A stretch of 64,000 nucleotides of DNA from Thermobifida alba (GTDB lineage: Bacteria; Actinomycetota; Actinomycetes; Streptosporangiales; Streptosporangiaceae): contig NZ_CP051627.1 of assembly GCF_023208015.1 (NCBI RefSeq), forward strand, positions 310,001 to 374,000, read 5' to 3'. A model generated the notes under the pieces. That model had not been told where the DNA came from. It saw only the letters and a list, made by a program, of their open reading frames with translations, and did no database searches. Below, piece after piece: positions 37,771 through 46,243 of this stretch (within the stretch, counting starts at the first letter, position 1; every line of letters starts with the position of its first letter). A program made the position numbers and the translations under genes.

Positions 37771-37801
37771 CGGGGCGGCGCCCGGCGAGGGCGCCGCCCC
37801 G
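37771..37801. terminator. Bidirectional hairpin between the HAD gene and sod
   Basis: CGGGGCGGCGCCC (37771-37783) and GGGCGCCGCCCCG (37789-37801) pair over 13 bases around GGCGA. It lies between convergent genes. Confidence 0.65.
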
Positions 37802-37829
37802 TGCGTCCGACCGTCGGAGCCGCTTCGGC

Positions 37830-38444
37830 CTAGCCGAGGGCGACCTTGCGGGCGTCCTCGAACCGCTTGGCGACGTCGGCCCAGTTCACGACGTTCCAGA
37901 ACGCCTTGACGTAGTCGGCCTTGACGTTCTTGTACTGCAGGTAGAAGGCGTGCTCCCACATGTCCAGCATCAGCAGCGGGTAGGAGCCGGCGGCCAGGTT
38001 GCCCTGGTGGTCGTAGAGCTGCTCGATGATGAGGCGCTGGCCGAGGATGTCCCAGGCGAGGATCGCCCAGCCCGAGCCCTGGATGCCGGTGGCCGCGGCG
38101 TTGAAGTGCGCGCGGAAGGCGTCGAAGGAGCCGAAGGCGTCGTCGATGGCGGCGCCCAGCTCACCCTCGGGCTTGTCGCCGCCGTCCGGCGACAGGTTCG
38201 GCCAGAAGACCGTGTGGTTCACGTGGCCCGCCAGGTTGAAGGCGAGGTTCTTCTGCAGCAGGTTGACCTTGCCCAGGTCGTTCTTCTCCCGAGCCTCCGC
38301 CAGCTGCTCCAGGGCGTCGTTGGCGCCCTTGACGTAGGCGGCGTGGTGCTTGTCGTGGTGCAGCTCCATGATCTGGCCCGAGATCCACGGCTCCAGCGCC
38401 GCGTAGTCGTAGGGCAGTTCAGGAAGCGAGTACGGCGCGGACAT
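37830..38444 (-). CDS. sodA: Superoxide dismutase, Fe/Mn family
   Basis: The 204-residue dismutase converts superoxide to peroxide and oxygen. Metal ligands are visible: His in [13 protein letters not shown], His in [12 protein letters not shown], and Asp and His in the family signature [11 protein letters not shown]. The [10 protein letters not shown] segment carries the usual outer-sphere residues. The N-terminus [20 protein letters not shown] is typical. There is no signal peptide, so it is cytoplasmic. Mn versus Fe use cannot be decided safely by eye. It is monocistronic and convergent with the HAD gene. Confidence 0.95.
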   Translation of the reverse strand: MSAPYSLPELPYDYAALEPWISGQIMELHHDKHHAAYVKGANDALEQLAEAREKNDLGKVNLLQKNLAFNLAGHVNHTVFWPNLSPDGGDKPEGELGAAIDDAFGSFDAFRAHFNAAATGIQGSGWAILAWDILGQRLIIEQLYDHQGNLAAGSYPLLMLDMWEHAFYLQYKNVKADYVKAFWNVVNWADVAKRFEDARKVALG

Positions 38445-38659
38445 CTACGCACCTTTCAGTCTCTAGAGATCTGACAGTTGACCCCTGCGAAAGATCGCTG
38501 AACAGAAAACTATCAGCCGGAGGGGATACCGTCCGGTACCGCCTCCGGGGCAGGGGTCCCGGCGGCCGTGGCCCACCGCCGCCGTCCGCTACCCGCCGCA
38601 GCGTGCCTCATGCGTCCGCTTCCGCGCCGCCCGTCCGGGGCGGCGCGGCCGCCCGGGGG

Positions 38660-39115
38660 TCAGGGGACGACCAGGCTCAGCGCCTCGGCGACGAGCGCGG
38701 GGCGCTCCTCCCCGTCGATCTCGACCTCGTGCCGCATGGTCAGCAGCAGGCCCTTGGGGGTCTCCTTGACCTCGGCCAGTTCGAGGCTGTCGCGGACCCG
38801 GGAGCCCACCCGCACCGGCTGGAGGAAGCGGACCTTGTTCAGGCCGTAGTTGATCGACATGGCGGGGGCCTTCCGCAGCCGGTAGGTCTGCCAGGAGAAC
38901 ATCGGCAGCAGGGAGAGGGAGAGGAACCCGTGGGCGATGGTGCCGCCGAACGGTCCCGCGGCGGCGCGTTCGGCGTCCACGTGGATCCACTGGTGGTCGC
39001 CGGTGGCGTCGGCGAACTGGTTGACCTGCTCCTGGGTGACGGTGTGCCAGGGGCTGTGCCCCAGGTGGCTGCCCTGCACGGCGGCCAGCGCGTGGATGTC
39101 GGCGAACTCCTGCAT
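38660..39115 (-). CDS. MaoC-family (R)-enoyl-CoA hydratase-like protein
   Basis: The 151-residue single hot-dog-fold protein has the hydratase-2 motif FADATGDHQWIHVD, with catalytic Asp and His in this spacing, and the following GPFGGTIAHGFLSLSLLP. It probably hydrates short enoyl-CoAs as a dimer. ATG at 39115 is chosen because the conserved part begins shortly after; residues encoded upstream to 39169 would run through a palindrome. It has no cotranscribed neighbour, and its operator lies 50 bases upstream. Confidence 0.85.
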   Translation of the reverse strand: MQEFADIHALAAVQGSHLGHSPWHTVTQEQVNQFADATGDHQWIHVDAERAAAGPFGGTIAHGFLSLSLLPMFSWQTYRLRKAPAMSINYGLNKVRFLQPVRVGSRVRDSLELAEVKETPKGLLLTMRHEVEIDGEERPALVAEALSLVVP

Positions 39116-39164
39116 GCTGCGCGACTCTTTCTCGTCCTGTCCGTGGTGCGCGGGACACCACCAG

Positions 39165-39178
39165 ACCAACTGGTTGGT
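39165..39178. promoter_or_regulatory. TetR-type operator before the MaoC gene
   Basis: ACCAACTGGTTGGT is a 6-2-6 inverted repeat flanked by AG and AT. The form is common for TetR regulators of acyl-CoA metabolism in actinobacteria. The cognate regulator is not in the neighbourhood. Confidence 0.65.
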
Positions 39179-39334
39179 ATGCGTCGTGGCCTACAGTACC
39201 GCGTCCGGCACCGCGGCGGCAGGGCGCACCCCGGCAGCGGCGCGGCCCGCCCGGCCCCGCAACGCACGGCGGCGCCGGAGGATCCGGACGACCACGCCCG
39301 TCCTCCGGCACCGCGCGCCCCGGCCCGGAGCCGG

Positions 39335-39706
39335 TCAGTCCCCGACCAGCTCCTCCAGGCGGCTGTGGGGCACCCCCAGGTACTGGGCGATGTCGGGCGG
39401 GGCCAGGCCCGCCCCGGACAGCCCGTGCACGAGCTCCCTGACCTTGGCCGAGGCGGTGCGCACGGCCTCGTCCGCGATGTGCAGGGCACGCCGGGCCTCG
39501 ACCGCCAGCTGGTCGAGCTCCTCGTTCACGTGCGGCTGCAGGTCGACGTGGACGGTGCGCTCCTCCCGGGCGAGCTGGGCACAGATGAACTCCCTGGCCC
39601 GCGAGGAGGCCTCACCCAGGGTCGGCGACCAGGTGACCCCCACGTCGGGGATGCGGAGTTCCCAGCCGTTCTCCCACTTGCGGGCGTGCACCTCGTACAG
39701 CGCCAC
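39335..39706 (-). CDS. HicB-like/RHH-type hypothetical protein
   Basis: The 123-residue protein starts with a beta-rich half (YEVHARKWENGWELRIPDVG, then VTWSPTLGEASSRAREFICA) that resembles the partially degraded RNase H fold of HicB antitoxins. It ends with a helical part (LAPPDIAQYLGVPHSRLEEL) that looks like a small helix-turn-helix. No HicA toxin-sized gene is adjacent, so it is more likely a solitary regulator than half of a toxin-antitoxin pair. GTG at 39706 follows AAAGGAAAA. Confidence 0.6.
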   Translation of the reverse strand: MALYEVHARKWENGWELRIPDVGVTWSPTLGEASSRAREFICAQLAREERTVHVDLQPHVNEELDQLAVEARRALHIADEAVRTASAKVRELVHGLSGAGLAPPDIAQYLGVPHSRLEELVGD

Positions 39707-39839
39707 CGGTTTTTCCTTTCTGCGGAGGAGGGGACTCGATCATCCCGGAGCGGGAGGGCGCGCGGCAACACGGCGCAGCCGGACCGCGGCGGAACGGACC
39801 CGGGCACGAAGGAGCGCACGGGACCGCGCCGGGGCCCGG

Positions 39840-40970
39840 TCAGTCCAGGACCCCCAGCGAGGCCGACCGCACCGTCAGCGCCTCGACGGTGCGCTCGTCC
39901 ACCTCGTGCCCCAGCCCGGGCTGGGTGAGCGGAACCGCCGCGACACCGTCGTGCGACCGCACCGTCGGAGCCACCAGGTCGTGGGCGAAGCGTTCGCCCG
40001 CCCGCGGCATCTCGCACGGCAGCGTCGCGCCGGGCAGCGAGGCCAGCGCCACGACCGCGGCCCGGCCCACCCCCGACTCCCGGTCGGAACCGCACCACAC
40101 CTGCCAGCCGGCGTCCACCGCCCGGTCGTGGGCGCGCCGGGCCGGGGTGAGGCCGCCCATCCGGACGATCCGCAGGTTCAGCGCCGACGCCGCCTCCAGG
40201 CGGATCGCCTCGTCCAGCCGCTCCAGGGAGTCGACCGAGTCGTCCAACGCCACCGGGGTGCGCAGGTCACGGCTGAGCCGGGCGTGCGCGGCGAGGTCGG
40301 CGGCGGCGAAGGGCTGCTCGATGGCGAGCAGGCCGTAGTCGTCCAGGGCGCGCAGCGCCGCCAGGTCCGAGGGGCTCTCCGTGTAGCGGCCGCCCCCGTC
40401 CGCCTGGAGGACGAGGAACGGGTAGGTCTCCTGGACGGCGCGGACCGCCTCCACGTCCCACCCGGGCCCGATCTGCAGCCGGATGCGCTTGCACCCCGCG
40501 CCGACCTGCCGGTTCACCTCGTGGACCAGGGACTCCACGGACGGCTGCGGCCCCAGGGTGACCCCGGTGGTGACGGCGGTGCGGACCCCGCCCAGCGCGT
40601 GCGCCAGCGGCATGCCGCGCTGCCGGCTCCACAGGTCCCAGCAGGCGGTGTCCAGCGCGGCGGCCACGGCGGGCCGGGGAGCGAGGGACCGCCAGGCCGC
40701 CGCGGCCTCGGTGGGCCGCTGCCAGCGGTACCCCACCAGGGCCGGGGCGTAGTCGGCCACCAGGGAGTCCCACAGCGCGTCGTCGGCGTCGGGGATCTCC
40801 CCCCAGCCGCTGGTCCCCGCGTCGTCGCGGACCCGGACCAGGATGTGCCGCACGAAGCGGTCGGGCCCTCCGGAGCGCTGCCGCGCCCGGGGCCGCGTCA
40901 CCGTCAGCCGTACCAGACGCATCTCCACGGCCGCCACACGGGTGAGGGTCGTCGGCTCCGTGCGTGCCAC
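39840..40970 (-). CDS. Enolase-superfamily protein (OSBS/N-acylamino-acid racemase group) lacking both catalytic lysines
   Basis: The 376-residue protein aligns by eye with actinomycete N-acylamino-acid racemase/o-succinylbenzoate synthase over its whole length. Metal ligands appear kept: Asp in LQADGGG, Glu in AIEQPF and Asp in ALDDSVDS. The KxK motif (usually IKLKIEPGWD) reads IRLQIGPGWD, so the catalytic Lys is Gln. The second catalytic Lys (usually NIKPGRVGG) is Arg in NLRIVRMGG. Normal proton transfer is therefore not expected. GTG at 40970 follows GGGAGG; ATG at 40922 is an alternative. It lies 127 bases downstream of ald. True MenC must be elsewhere. Confidence 0.8.
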   Translation of the reverse strand: MARTEPTTLTRVAAVEMRLVRLTVTRPRARQRSGGPDRFVRHILVRVRDDAGTSGWGEIPDADDALWDSLVADYAPALVGYRWQRPTEAAAAWRSLAPRPAVAAALDTACWDLWSRQRGMPLAHALGGVRTAVTTGVTLGPQPSVESLVHEVNRQVGAGCKRIRLQIGPGWDVEAVRAVQETYPFLVLQADGGGRYTESPSDLAALRALDDYGLLAIEQPFAAADLAAHARLSRDLRTPVALDDSVDSLERLDEAIRLEAASALNLRIVRMGGLTPARRAHDRAVDAGWQVWCGSDRESGVGRAAVVALASLPGATLPCEMPRAGERFAHDLVAPTVRSHDGVAAVPLTQPGLGHEVDERTVEALTVRSASLGVLD

Positions 40971-41097
40971 TGACCTGTCGCCTCCCAAGACCGGGGTCGC
41001 GGCCGCGGAACGGCCGCCTTCCTGCACTCTCGACGGTAGCGGCTCCGGCAGACCCGGCACCACCGAGCGGCGGGAGCGGGCCCGCGACCGGAGGGGG

Positions 41098-42219
41098 CTA
41101 CCCCTGCGCCAGGACCTCGGCCACGGGGCGGGCCGACAGCCCGTGCGCGCGGGCCACCGCCTCGTTGGTGAGCTCCCCGCCGAAGGTGTTGAGCCCCGCC
41201 GCCAGCGCCGGGTCCGCCGCCAGCGCGGCACGCCACCCCCGGTCGGCCAGGGCCACCGCGTAGCGCAGCGTGTCCTTGGTCAGGGCGTGCGTGGCGGTGG
41301 TGGGCACCGCGCCCGGCATGTTGGACACGCAGTAGAACACCGTGTCGTGCACGGTGAACGTGGGGTCGGAGTGCGTGGTGGGCCGGGTGTCGGCGAAGCA
41401 GCCGCCCTGGTCCACGGCGATGTCCACCAGGACCGACCCCGGCCGCATCCGCGCGACCAGGTCGCTGTCGACCAGGACGGGGGCCTTGGCCCCGGGGATC
41501 AGCACCGCGCCGATGACGAGGTCGGACTCCAGCGCGGTCCGCTCGATCTCGTAGGCGGTGGAGGCCAGGGTCCGCACCCGCCCCTGGAACACCGTGTCGG
41601 CGCGCCGCAGCTTGGCCATGTCCACGTCCAGCAGGGTCACCTCGGCGCCCATGCCCACCGCGACCTGGGCGGCGTTCATGCCGGACACGCCCGCGCCGAG
41701 CACCATGACCCGGGCCGGGCGCACCCCCGGGACGCCGCCCAGCAGCACGCCCCGGCCGCCGTTGGAACGCTGCAGGGCGGTCGCCCCCACCTGCGGGGCG
41801 AGCCGTCCGGCGATCTCCGACATGGGGGCCAGCAGCGGCAGGGAGCCGTCCGCGAGCTGCACGGTCTCGTAGGCGATGGCGGTGACCCCGTGCTTCAGCA
41901 GGATGTCGGTGCACTCGCGGGAGGCGGCCAGGTGCAGGTAGGTGAAGAGGACCTGGCCCTCGCGCAGGCGGTGGTACTCCTCGGGGACCGGCTCCTTGAC
42001 CTTGAGCACCAGGTCGGCGGCGCCCCACACCTCGTCCGCGCTGTCCAGGACCCGCGCCCCCGCGGCGGTGTACTCCGCGTCGCTTATGGCCGAGCCCGCG
42101 CCGGCGTCGCGCTCGACGAGGACCTCATGGCCGTGCCGGACCAGTTCGTGGACGCCTGCCGGGGTGATCGCCACCCGGTACTCGTGGTTCTTGATCTCAC
42201 GGGGCACGCCGACGCGCAC
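41098..42219 (-). CDS. ald: Alanine dehydrogenase
   Basis: The 373-residue enzyme reversibly deaminates L-alanine to pyruvate with NAD+. Landmarks are the N-terminal [20 protein letters not shown], substrate Lys in [13 protein letters not shown], catalytic His in [10 protein letters not shown], and the Rossmann motif [20 protein letters not shown]. Length and C-terminus (AEVLAQG) are typical. GTG at 42219 has a perfect GAGGAGGAA six bases upstream. It lies between two apparently inactive enzyme relatives, all on the minus strand with gaps of about 120 bases. No regulator gene is next to it. Confidence 0.95.
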   Translation of the reverse strand: MRVGVPREIKNHEYRVAITPAGVHELVRHGHEVLVERDAGAGSAISDAEYTAAGARVLDSADEVWGAADLVLKVKEPVPEEYHRLREGQVLFTYLHLAASRECTDILLKHGVTAIAYETVQLADGSLPLLAPMSEIAGRLAPQVGATALQRSNGGRGVLLGGVPGVRPARVMVLGAGVSGMNAAQVAVGMGAEVTLLDVDMAKLRRADTVFQGRVRTLASTAYEIERTALESDLVIGAVLIPGAKAPVLVDSDLVARMRPGSVLVDIAVDQGGCFADTRPTTHSDPTFTVHDTVFYCVSNMPGAVPTTATHALTKDTLRYAVALADRGWRAALAADPALAAGLNTFGGELTNEAVARAHGLSARPVAEVLAQG

Positions 42220-42338
42220 GGTTCCTCCTCGGTGTCGAAGATGCTGCCCCCACTCCGATCCCGGTCCCCGTCCGGCCCACGGCGGAACGGACGGGCAACG
42301 GGGTCCGACCGCCGCGCCGTGAGACTTCCGCGGTGCCC

Positions 42339-43637
42339 CTAGTTGTAGGCGGACAGCAGGGGACCACCACGCGGCGAGGGGTCCTTGTCAGGGTCCGAAG
42401 GTACCGGTATCCCGCACACCCACGTGCCGGTCACCCTCCCCTGCAGACGACGCCCCCGGTAGGGGCTGTCGTCGGCCGCGGGGACCGTCTGGTGGGCGTC
42501 GGGGTCGAAGGCGACCAGGTCCGCGTCGCACCCCACCGCGATGCGCCCCTTGGCGGACAGCCCCATCAGCTCGGCGGGCCGCTGCGCGGTCCAGCGGCTC
42601 AGCTCGGCCAGGCCGCGGCCGCGCCGCCGGGCCGCGGTCCACAGCGCGGGCAGCGTCCACCGGATCGCCGCGATGCCGGTGCCCGGGCGGTGCCCCGAGG
42701 CCACCGAGCCGACGATGGCGTTGCCGGAGGAGTCCGCGCCGTGCAGCAGGGCGTTCCACAGCGCGCCGCGGTTGGCGTCGGAGCGCAGCGGCGGACGGCA
42801 GCGGTAGGCGGGGTCGGCGTCGGGCACGTGCTCGGCGGGCAGGCACAGGTAGTGCGGGCAGGTCTGCGCGCTGACCGGGATGCCGACGGCCTGCGCCGCG
42901 GCCAGGATCGCCGCGCACTCGGCCGCCACGAACGGGGCGATGTGCACCCGGGCGCCGTTGCTCCGCGCGGCGGCGAGCACCCGTTCCAGCCCCCGCCGCT
43001 CCGCCCGGGGCGGCCGCGCGGCCAGCAGCGCGCTGTTGCTCGGGCCCACCGGGGAGCCCAGTTCGCGGGCGTCCTCGGCGTGCACCACCAGCGGCACGTC
43101 CATCGTCGCCACCTCGGCCATGCTCTTGCCCAGGTGGACGTCGTCGAGGGCCGCCAGGCCCCCGCCTCCCCCGTCCGACAGCGAGCAGGCGAACCCCACC
43201 ACCCCGTTGGCGCGCAGGTCCGCCAGTTCGGCGGGGCCGCTGCGCGGGGTGATGCCGCCGAGGAAGGCGACGTGGACGGCGCAGCTGCTCGCCGAGGCGT
43301 GCAGGTGGGCGCGGAGCGTGTCGGTGGAGGTGATCGCGGGCTGGGCGGGGGCCGGGGCCACGACGAGGGTGGTGATCCCGCCGGCGGCGGCCGCCCGGGT
43401 GGTGCGCGCGTACCCCTGGGACAGCAGCTGGCCGGGGGCCTGCACCGCCGCGTCGACGTCCACCATCCCGGGCAGCAGCGCGACCTCGCCCAGATCGGTC
43501 TGGCCCCGGCAGGGCAGCTCGGCGCGGTAGTCGGCGACAGCGGCGACCCGCCCGTCGGCGACGGCCACCGCGGCCGGTCCGACACCGGTGGGAGTGACCG
43601 CGCGTCGGGATCGGATGACGAGATCGAATTGGCGCAC
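42339..43637 (-). CDS. Allantoinase/dihydroorotase-like protein with a destroyed metal site
   Basis: The 432-residue protein has the allantoinase/dihydroorotase fold from residue 1 (QFDLVIRSRRAVTP) to the C-terminal AKGRIAVGCDADLVAFDP. Compared with active relatives, the metal HxH (usually GMVDAHTHxxEPG) reads GMVDVDAAVQAPG. The carboxylated Lys (VGFKCF) is Ala in VGFACSL, the third His (HVCHVSS) is Pro in HIAPFVA, and the catalytic Asp (VSDHSP) is lost in VGSVASGHRP. One His (LVVHAED) and TCPHYL remain. It is unlikely to be a hydrolase and may be structural or regulatory. GTG at 43637 follows GAGGGGG. Confidence 0.82.
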   Translation of the reverse strand: MRQFDLVIRSRRAVTPTGVGPAAVAVADGRVAAVADYRAELPCRGQTDLGEVALLPGMVDVDAAVQAPGQLLSQGYARTTRAAAAGGITTLVVAPAPAQPAITSTDTLRAHLHASASSCAVHVAFLGGITPRSGPAELADLRANGVVGFACSLSDGGGGGLAALDDVHLGKSMAEVATMDVPLVVHAEDARELGSPVGPSNSALLAARPPRAERRGLERVLAAARSNGARVHIAPFVAAECAAILAAAQAVGIPVSAQTCPHYLCLPAEHVPDADPAYRCRPPLRSDANRGALWNALLHGADSSGNAIVGSVASGHRPGTGIAAIRWTLPALWTAARRRGRGLAELSRWTAQRPAELMGLSAKGRIAVGCDADLVAFDPDAHQTVPAADDSPYRGRRLQGRVTGTWVCGIPVPSDPDKDPSPRGGPLLSAYN

Positions 43638-43958
43638 CTGGCCCCCTCGTGTGGTTGTCGCCGACAGTCGTGCCCGTCCCGGCGCCGGAGCCTCGCGGCC
43701 GCGCGGCACAGGGGTGGACGTCGGTTCTCGGCGGGTTGACCGGCCGCGGCCCCGCCGCCCGCTCGGGACGCCGGCGCCGGCCCGTCGCGCCGCTGACCGC
43801 CATTGTCCCCGCGAACCGGGGACAGCGTGGGCTTTTCGACACACCGGAACGGAGTTTCTGCTCGGCGGGGGGATTTCGGAACGCGTTCGCGCCGGCACGG
43901 GTAGTGTCGGAGAAGGTGGGTACGACGATTTGTAGTACTTCGCTTAGGCTTGTCCAAG
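43638..43958. other. Divergent intergenic region
   Basis: No gene is supported here. The left part is GC-rich; AT-richer DNA at 43925-43950 (GATTTGTAGTACTTCGC) probably holds the promoter for the CopD-CtaG unit on the plus strand. No clear operator was seen. Confidence 0.4.
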
Positions 43959-44099
43959 GTGGTGTCCGCACTGAACGTCATGGCCTGGCTCCTCGGCGAC
44001 GCGGCCGAGGTGGTCGCTCCGTGGTTGTGGGGAGCGCTCGGGATACTGGTGGGTGCGGGGATCGCCGCTGCGGTGATCGGTGGTCGCCGCAGCACGTGA
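43959..44099 (+). CDS. Small membrane protein (46 aa) upstream of ctaG
   Basis: A 46-codon frame (start GTG at 43959 or 43962) encodes VSALNVMAWLLGDAAEVVAP, then a hydrophobic segment WGALGILVGAGIAAAVIGG and a basic end RRST. It has one membrane helix with the positive end inside. AAGG directly precedes the start, spacing that is too short to be ideal. It ends 28 bases before the CopD-CtaG gene and could be translated with it. There is no known family. Confidence 0.45.
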   Translation: MVSALNVMAWLLGDAAEVVAPWLWGALGILVGAGIAAAVIGGRRST

Positions 44100-44127
44100 G
44101 GACGTTCGACGACGACGGAGCGTGGGC

Positions 44128-46179
44128 GTGGCTTCCCCCGGTAACCAACGACTCAGGACCGACGGCTCCGGCGCGGGCGAGGCCGTCGTACTGGCCGCCG
44201 CCGCGGCCGCCGCGGCCTGTCTGGTCGCGCTGATCCTCGCCATGCTGCTGGGCGGCGCCGGATACCCCCAGATCAGCCCCGGCCTGCCCGACCCCGGCCC
44301 GCTCACCCGCTGGGGACTGCCGGTCGCCAGGACGGCGGTGGACGTCTCCGCCGCGCTGACCGTCGGGCTGCTCGTGCTCGCGGTGTTCCTGCTGCCGCTG
44401 CAGCGGGGCGGGCTCGGGGAGCAGGCGCGGTCCTACGTGCGCGCCGCCTCCTGGAGCGCACTGGTGTGGGCGGCGGCGGCCGCCGCCGCCCTCGTCTTCC
44501 AGCTCTCCGACATCCTGGGACGGCCCGTCGCGGAGATCCTCGGCAACGAGATCACCAGCTACGCCAGTTCGGTGCCCCAGGGGATCGGGCTGACCCTCAC
44601 CGTGCTGGCCGCCCTGGGGGTGGCCCTCGTCGGACGCACCGTCACCGGCGCCGCGGGAACGGCCGGACTCGCCGCGCTGGCCCTGGTCGGGATGCTGCCG
44701 CCCGCGCTCACCGGGCACGCCTCCTCCGCGGGCAACCACGAGATGGCGATCGTCGGCCTGTCGGCGCACGTGGTGTCCGTCTCGCTGTGGGTGGGCGGCC
44801 TGGCCGCACTGCTCTTCCACGCCCTGCGCGGCACCGGCGAGCACGTGCCCACGGCGGTGCGCCGGTTCAGCACGATGGCGCTGTGGGCCTGGATCGGGGT
44901 GGCCCTCAGCGGACTGGCGAGCGCCGCGAGCCGCCTGTCCAGCGTCGGGGAGCTGTTCACCAGCGCCTACGGGCAGGTGATGCTCGCCAAGGTCGTGGTC
45001 TTCATCGCCCTGGGCGGGCTGGGCTGGGTGCACCGCTCCCGCACCGTCCCCGGCATCGCCGAGGAGCCGGGGCGCCGCCTGTTCCTGCGTTTCGCCGCCG
45101 TCGAGGTCGCCCTCATGGCCGCGGCGATGGGGCTGGCCGCCGCGCTCAGCCGCACCGCCCCGCCGCCCGACCTGTCGCAGGCCACGGACGCCTTCCGCAA
45201 CCTCACCGGCTTCGCCATGCCGCCGCCCATGAGCGCGCAGACCCTGCTCACGCTGTGGCGGCCCGACCTCTTCTTCATCACGGTCATCGCCGTGCTGGGC
45301 GGCGGCTACCTGGCGGGCGTGGTCCGCCTGCGGCGCCGCGGCGACGCCTGGCCGTGGGGGCGGACCGCCGCGTGGCTGACGGGCCTGCTGGTGCTCGCCG
45401 CGGTCCTGCTCACCGGCGTGGGCACCTACTCCTACGTGCTGTTCAGCGTGCACATGGTGCAGCACATGGTGCTGTCGATGCTGGTGCCGATCCTGCTGGT
45501 GCTCGGCGCCCCGACGACGCTGGCGCTGCGCGCCCTGCGCCCCGCCCGCCAGCGCGGCGACCGGGGACCGCGCGAGTGGCTCAACGCCTTCCTCAACAGC
45601 GGGTACTCGCGCGTGGTGACGCACCCGGCCTTCGCGACGCCCATGTTCGTGCTCAGCGTCTACGTGCTGTACTTCACCCCGCTGTTCGGCTTCCTCATGC
45701 AGGACCACCTCGGGCACATGTTCATGAACGTGCACTTCCTGCTCTCGGGGTTCCTGTTCTACTGGATCATCATCGGCGTGGACCCCGCGCCCCGGAAGGT
45801 CCCCTTCATCCTGCGGATCGTGCTGCTGCTGGTGGCGATGGGGTTCCACGCCTTCTTCGGCGTCGCGATCATGATGCAGTCCGCGCCGCTGGCCATGGAG
45901 TACTACGGCCAGTTCGAGGTGCCCTGGCTGGACAGCCTCGCCGACGACCAGTACGCGGGCGGCGGGGTGGCCTGGGCGCTCGGGGAGATCCCCACCCTGC
46001 TGGTGCTGGTGGCGCTGTCCGTGCAGTGGGCCCGCGACGAGGAGCGCGCGGAGCGCCGCCGCGAGCGCCACAGCCGGCGGGACGGCTCGGAGGACGCCGA
46101 CCTGGACGCCTACAACGCCTACCTGGCCTCCCTGGAGCGGCGGGCCGCGCGGCAGGCGCAGCGCGAACAGCAGAACTGA
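44128..46179 (+). CDS. CopD/CtaG fusion, copper transfer and cytochrome oxidase assembly protein
   Basis: The 683-residue polytopic membrane protein has two modules. Residues about 20-360 are a CopD-like copper resistance module with eight helices and His residues such as LTGHASSAGNHEMA and LSAHVVSVSLWVGG. Residues about 380-640 are a caa3-type CtaG module with VHMVQHMVLSMLVP, MQDHLGHMFMNVHF and GFHAFFGVAIMM, whose His and Met would bind copper. A charged cytoplasmic tail (ERAERRRERHSRRDG) ends it. Such fusions are standard in actinobacteria. GTG at 44128 sits seven bases after CGGAG; GTG at 44122 is an alternative. Confidence 0.88.
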   Translation: MASPGNQRLRTDGSGAGEAVVLAAAAAAAACLVALILAMLLGGAGYPQISPGLPDPGPLTRWGLPVARTAVDVSAALTVGLLVLAVFLLPLQRGGLGEQARSYVRAASWSALVWAAAAAAALVFQLSDILGRPVAEILGNEITSYASSVPQGIGLTLTVLAALGVALVGRTVTGAAGTAGLAALALVGMLPPALTGHASSAGNHEMAIVGLSAHVVSVSLWVGGLAALLFHALRGTGEHVPTAVRRFSTMALWAWIGVALSGLASAASRLSSVGELFTSAYGQVMLAKVVVFIALGGLGWVHRSRTVPGIAEEPGRRLFLRFAAVEVALMAAAMGLAAALSRTAPPPDLSQATDAFRNLTGFAMPPPMSAQTLLTLWRPDLFFITVIAVLGGGYLAGVVRLRRRGDAWPWGRTAAWLTGLLVLAAVLLTGVGTYSYVLFSVHMVQHMVLSMLVPILLVLGAPTTLALRALRPARQRGDRGPREWLNAFLNSGYSRVVTHPAFATPMFVLSVYVLYFTPLFGFLMQDHLGHMFMNVHFLLSGFLFYWIIIGVDPAPRKVPFILRIVLLLVAMGFHAFFGVAIMMQSAPLAMEYYGQFEVPWLDSLADDQYAGGGVAWALGEIPTLLVLVALSVQWARDEERAERRRERHSRRDGSEDADLDAYNAYLASLERRAARQAQREQQN

Positions 46180-46243
46180 GCCGGCCTCCTGCTGTCAGCA
46201 GAACGGGCTGTCCCCGGACGGCCGCGTGTGGTTGGTTCGGAGC

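Noticed and set aside
39335-39706. HicAB toxin-antitoxin system
   Set aside because: Only a HicB-like fold is suggested; no HicA-sized ORF lies adjacent on either side.
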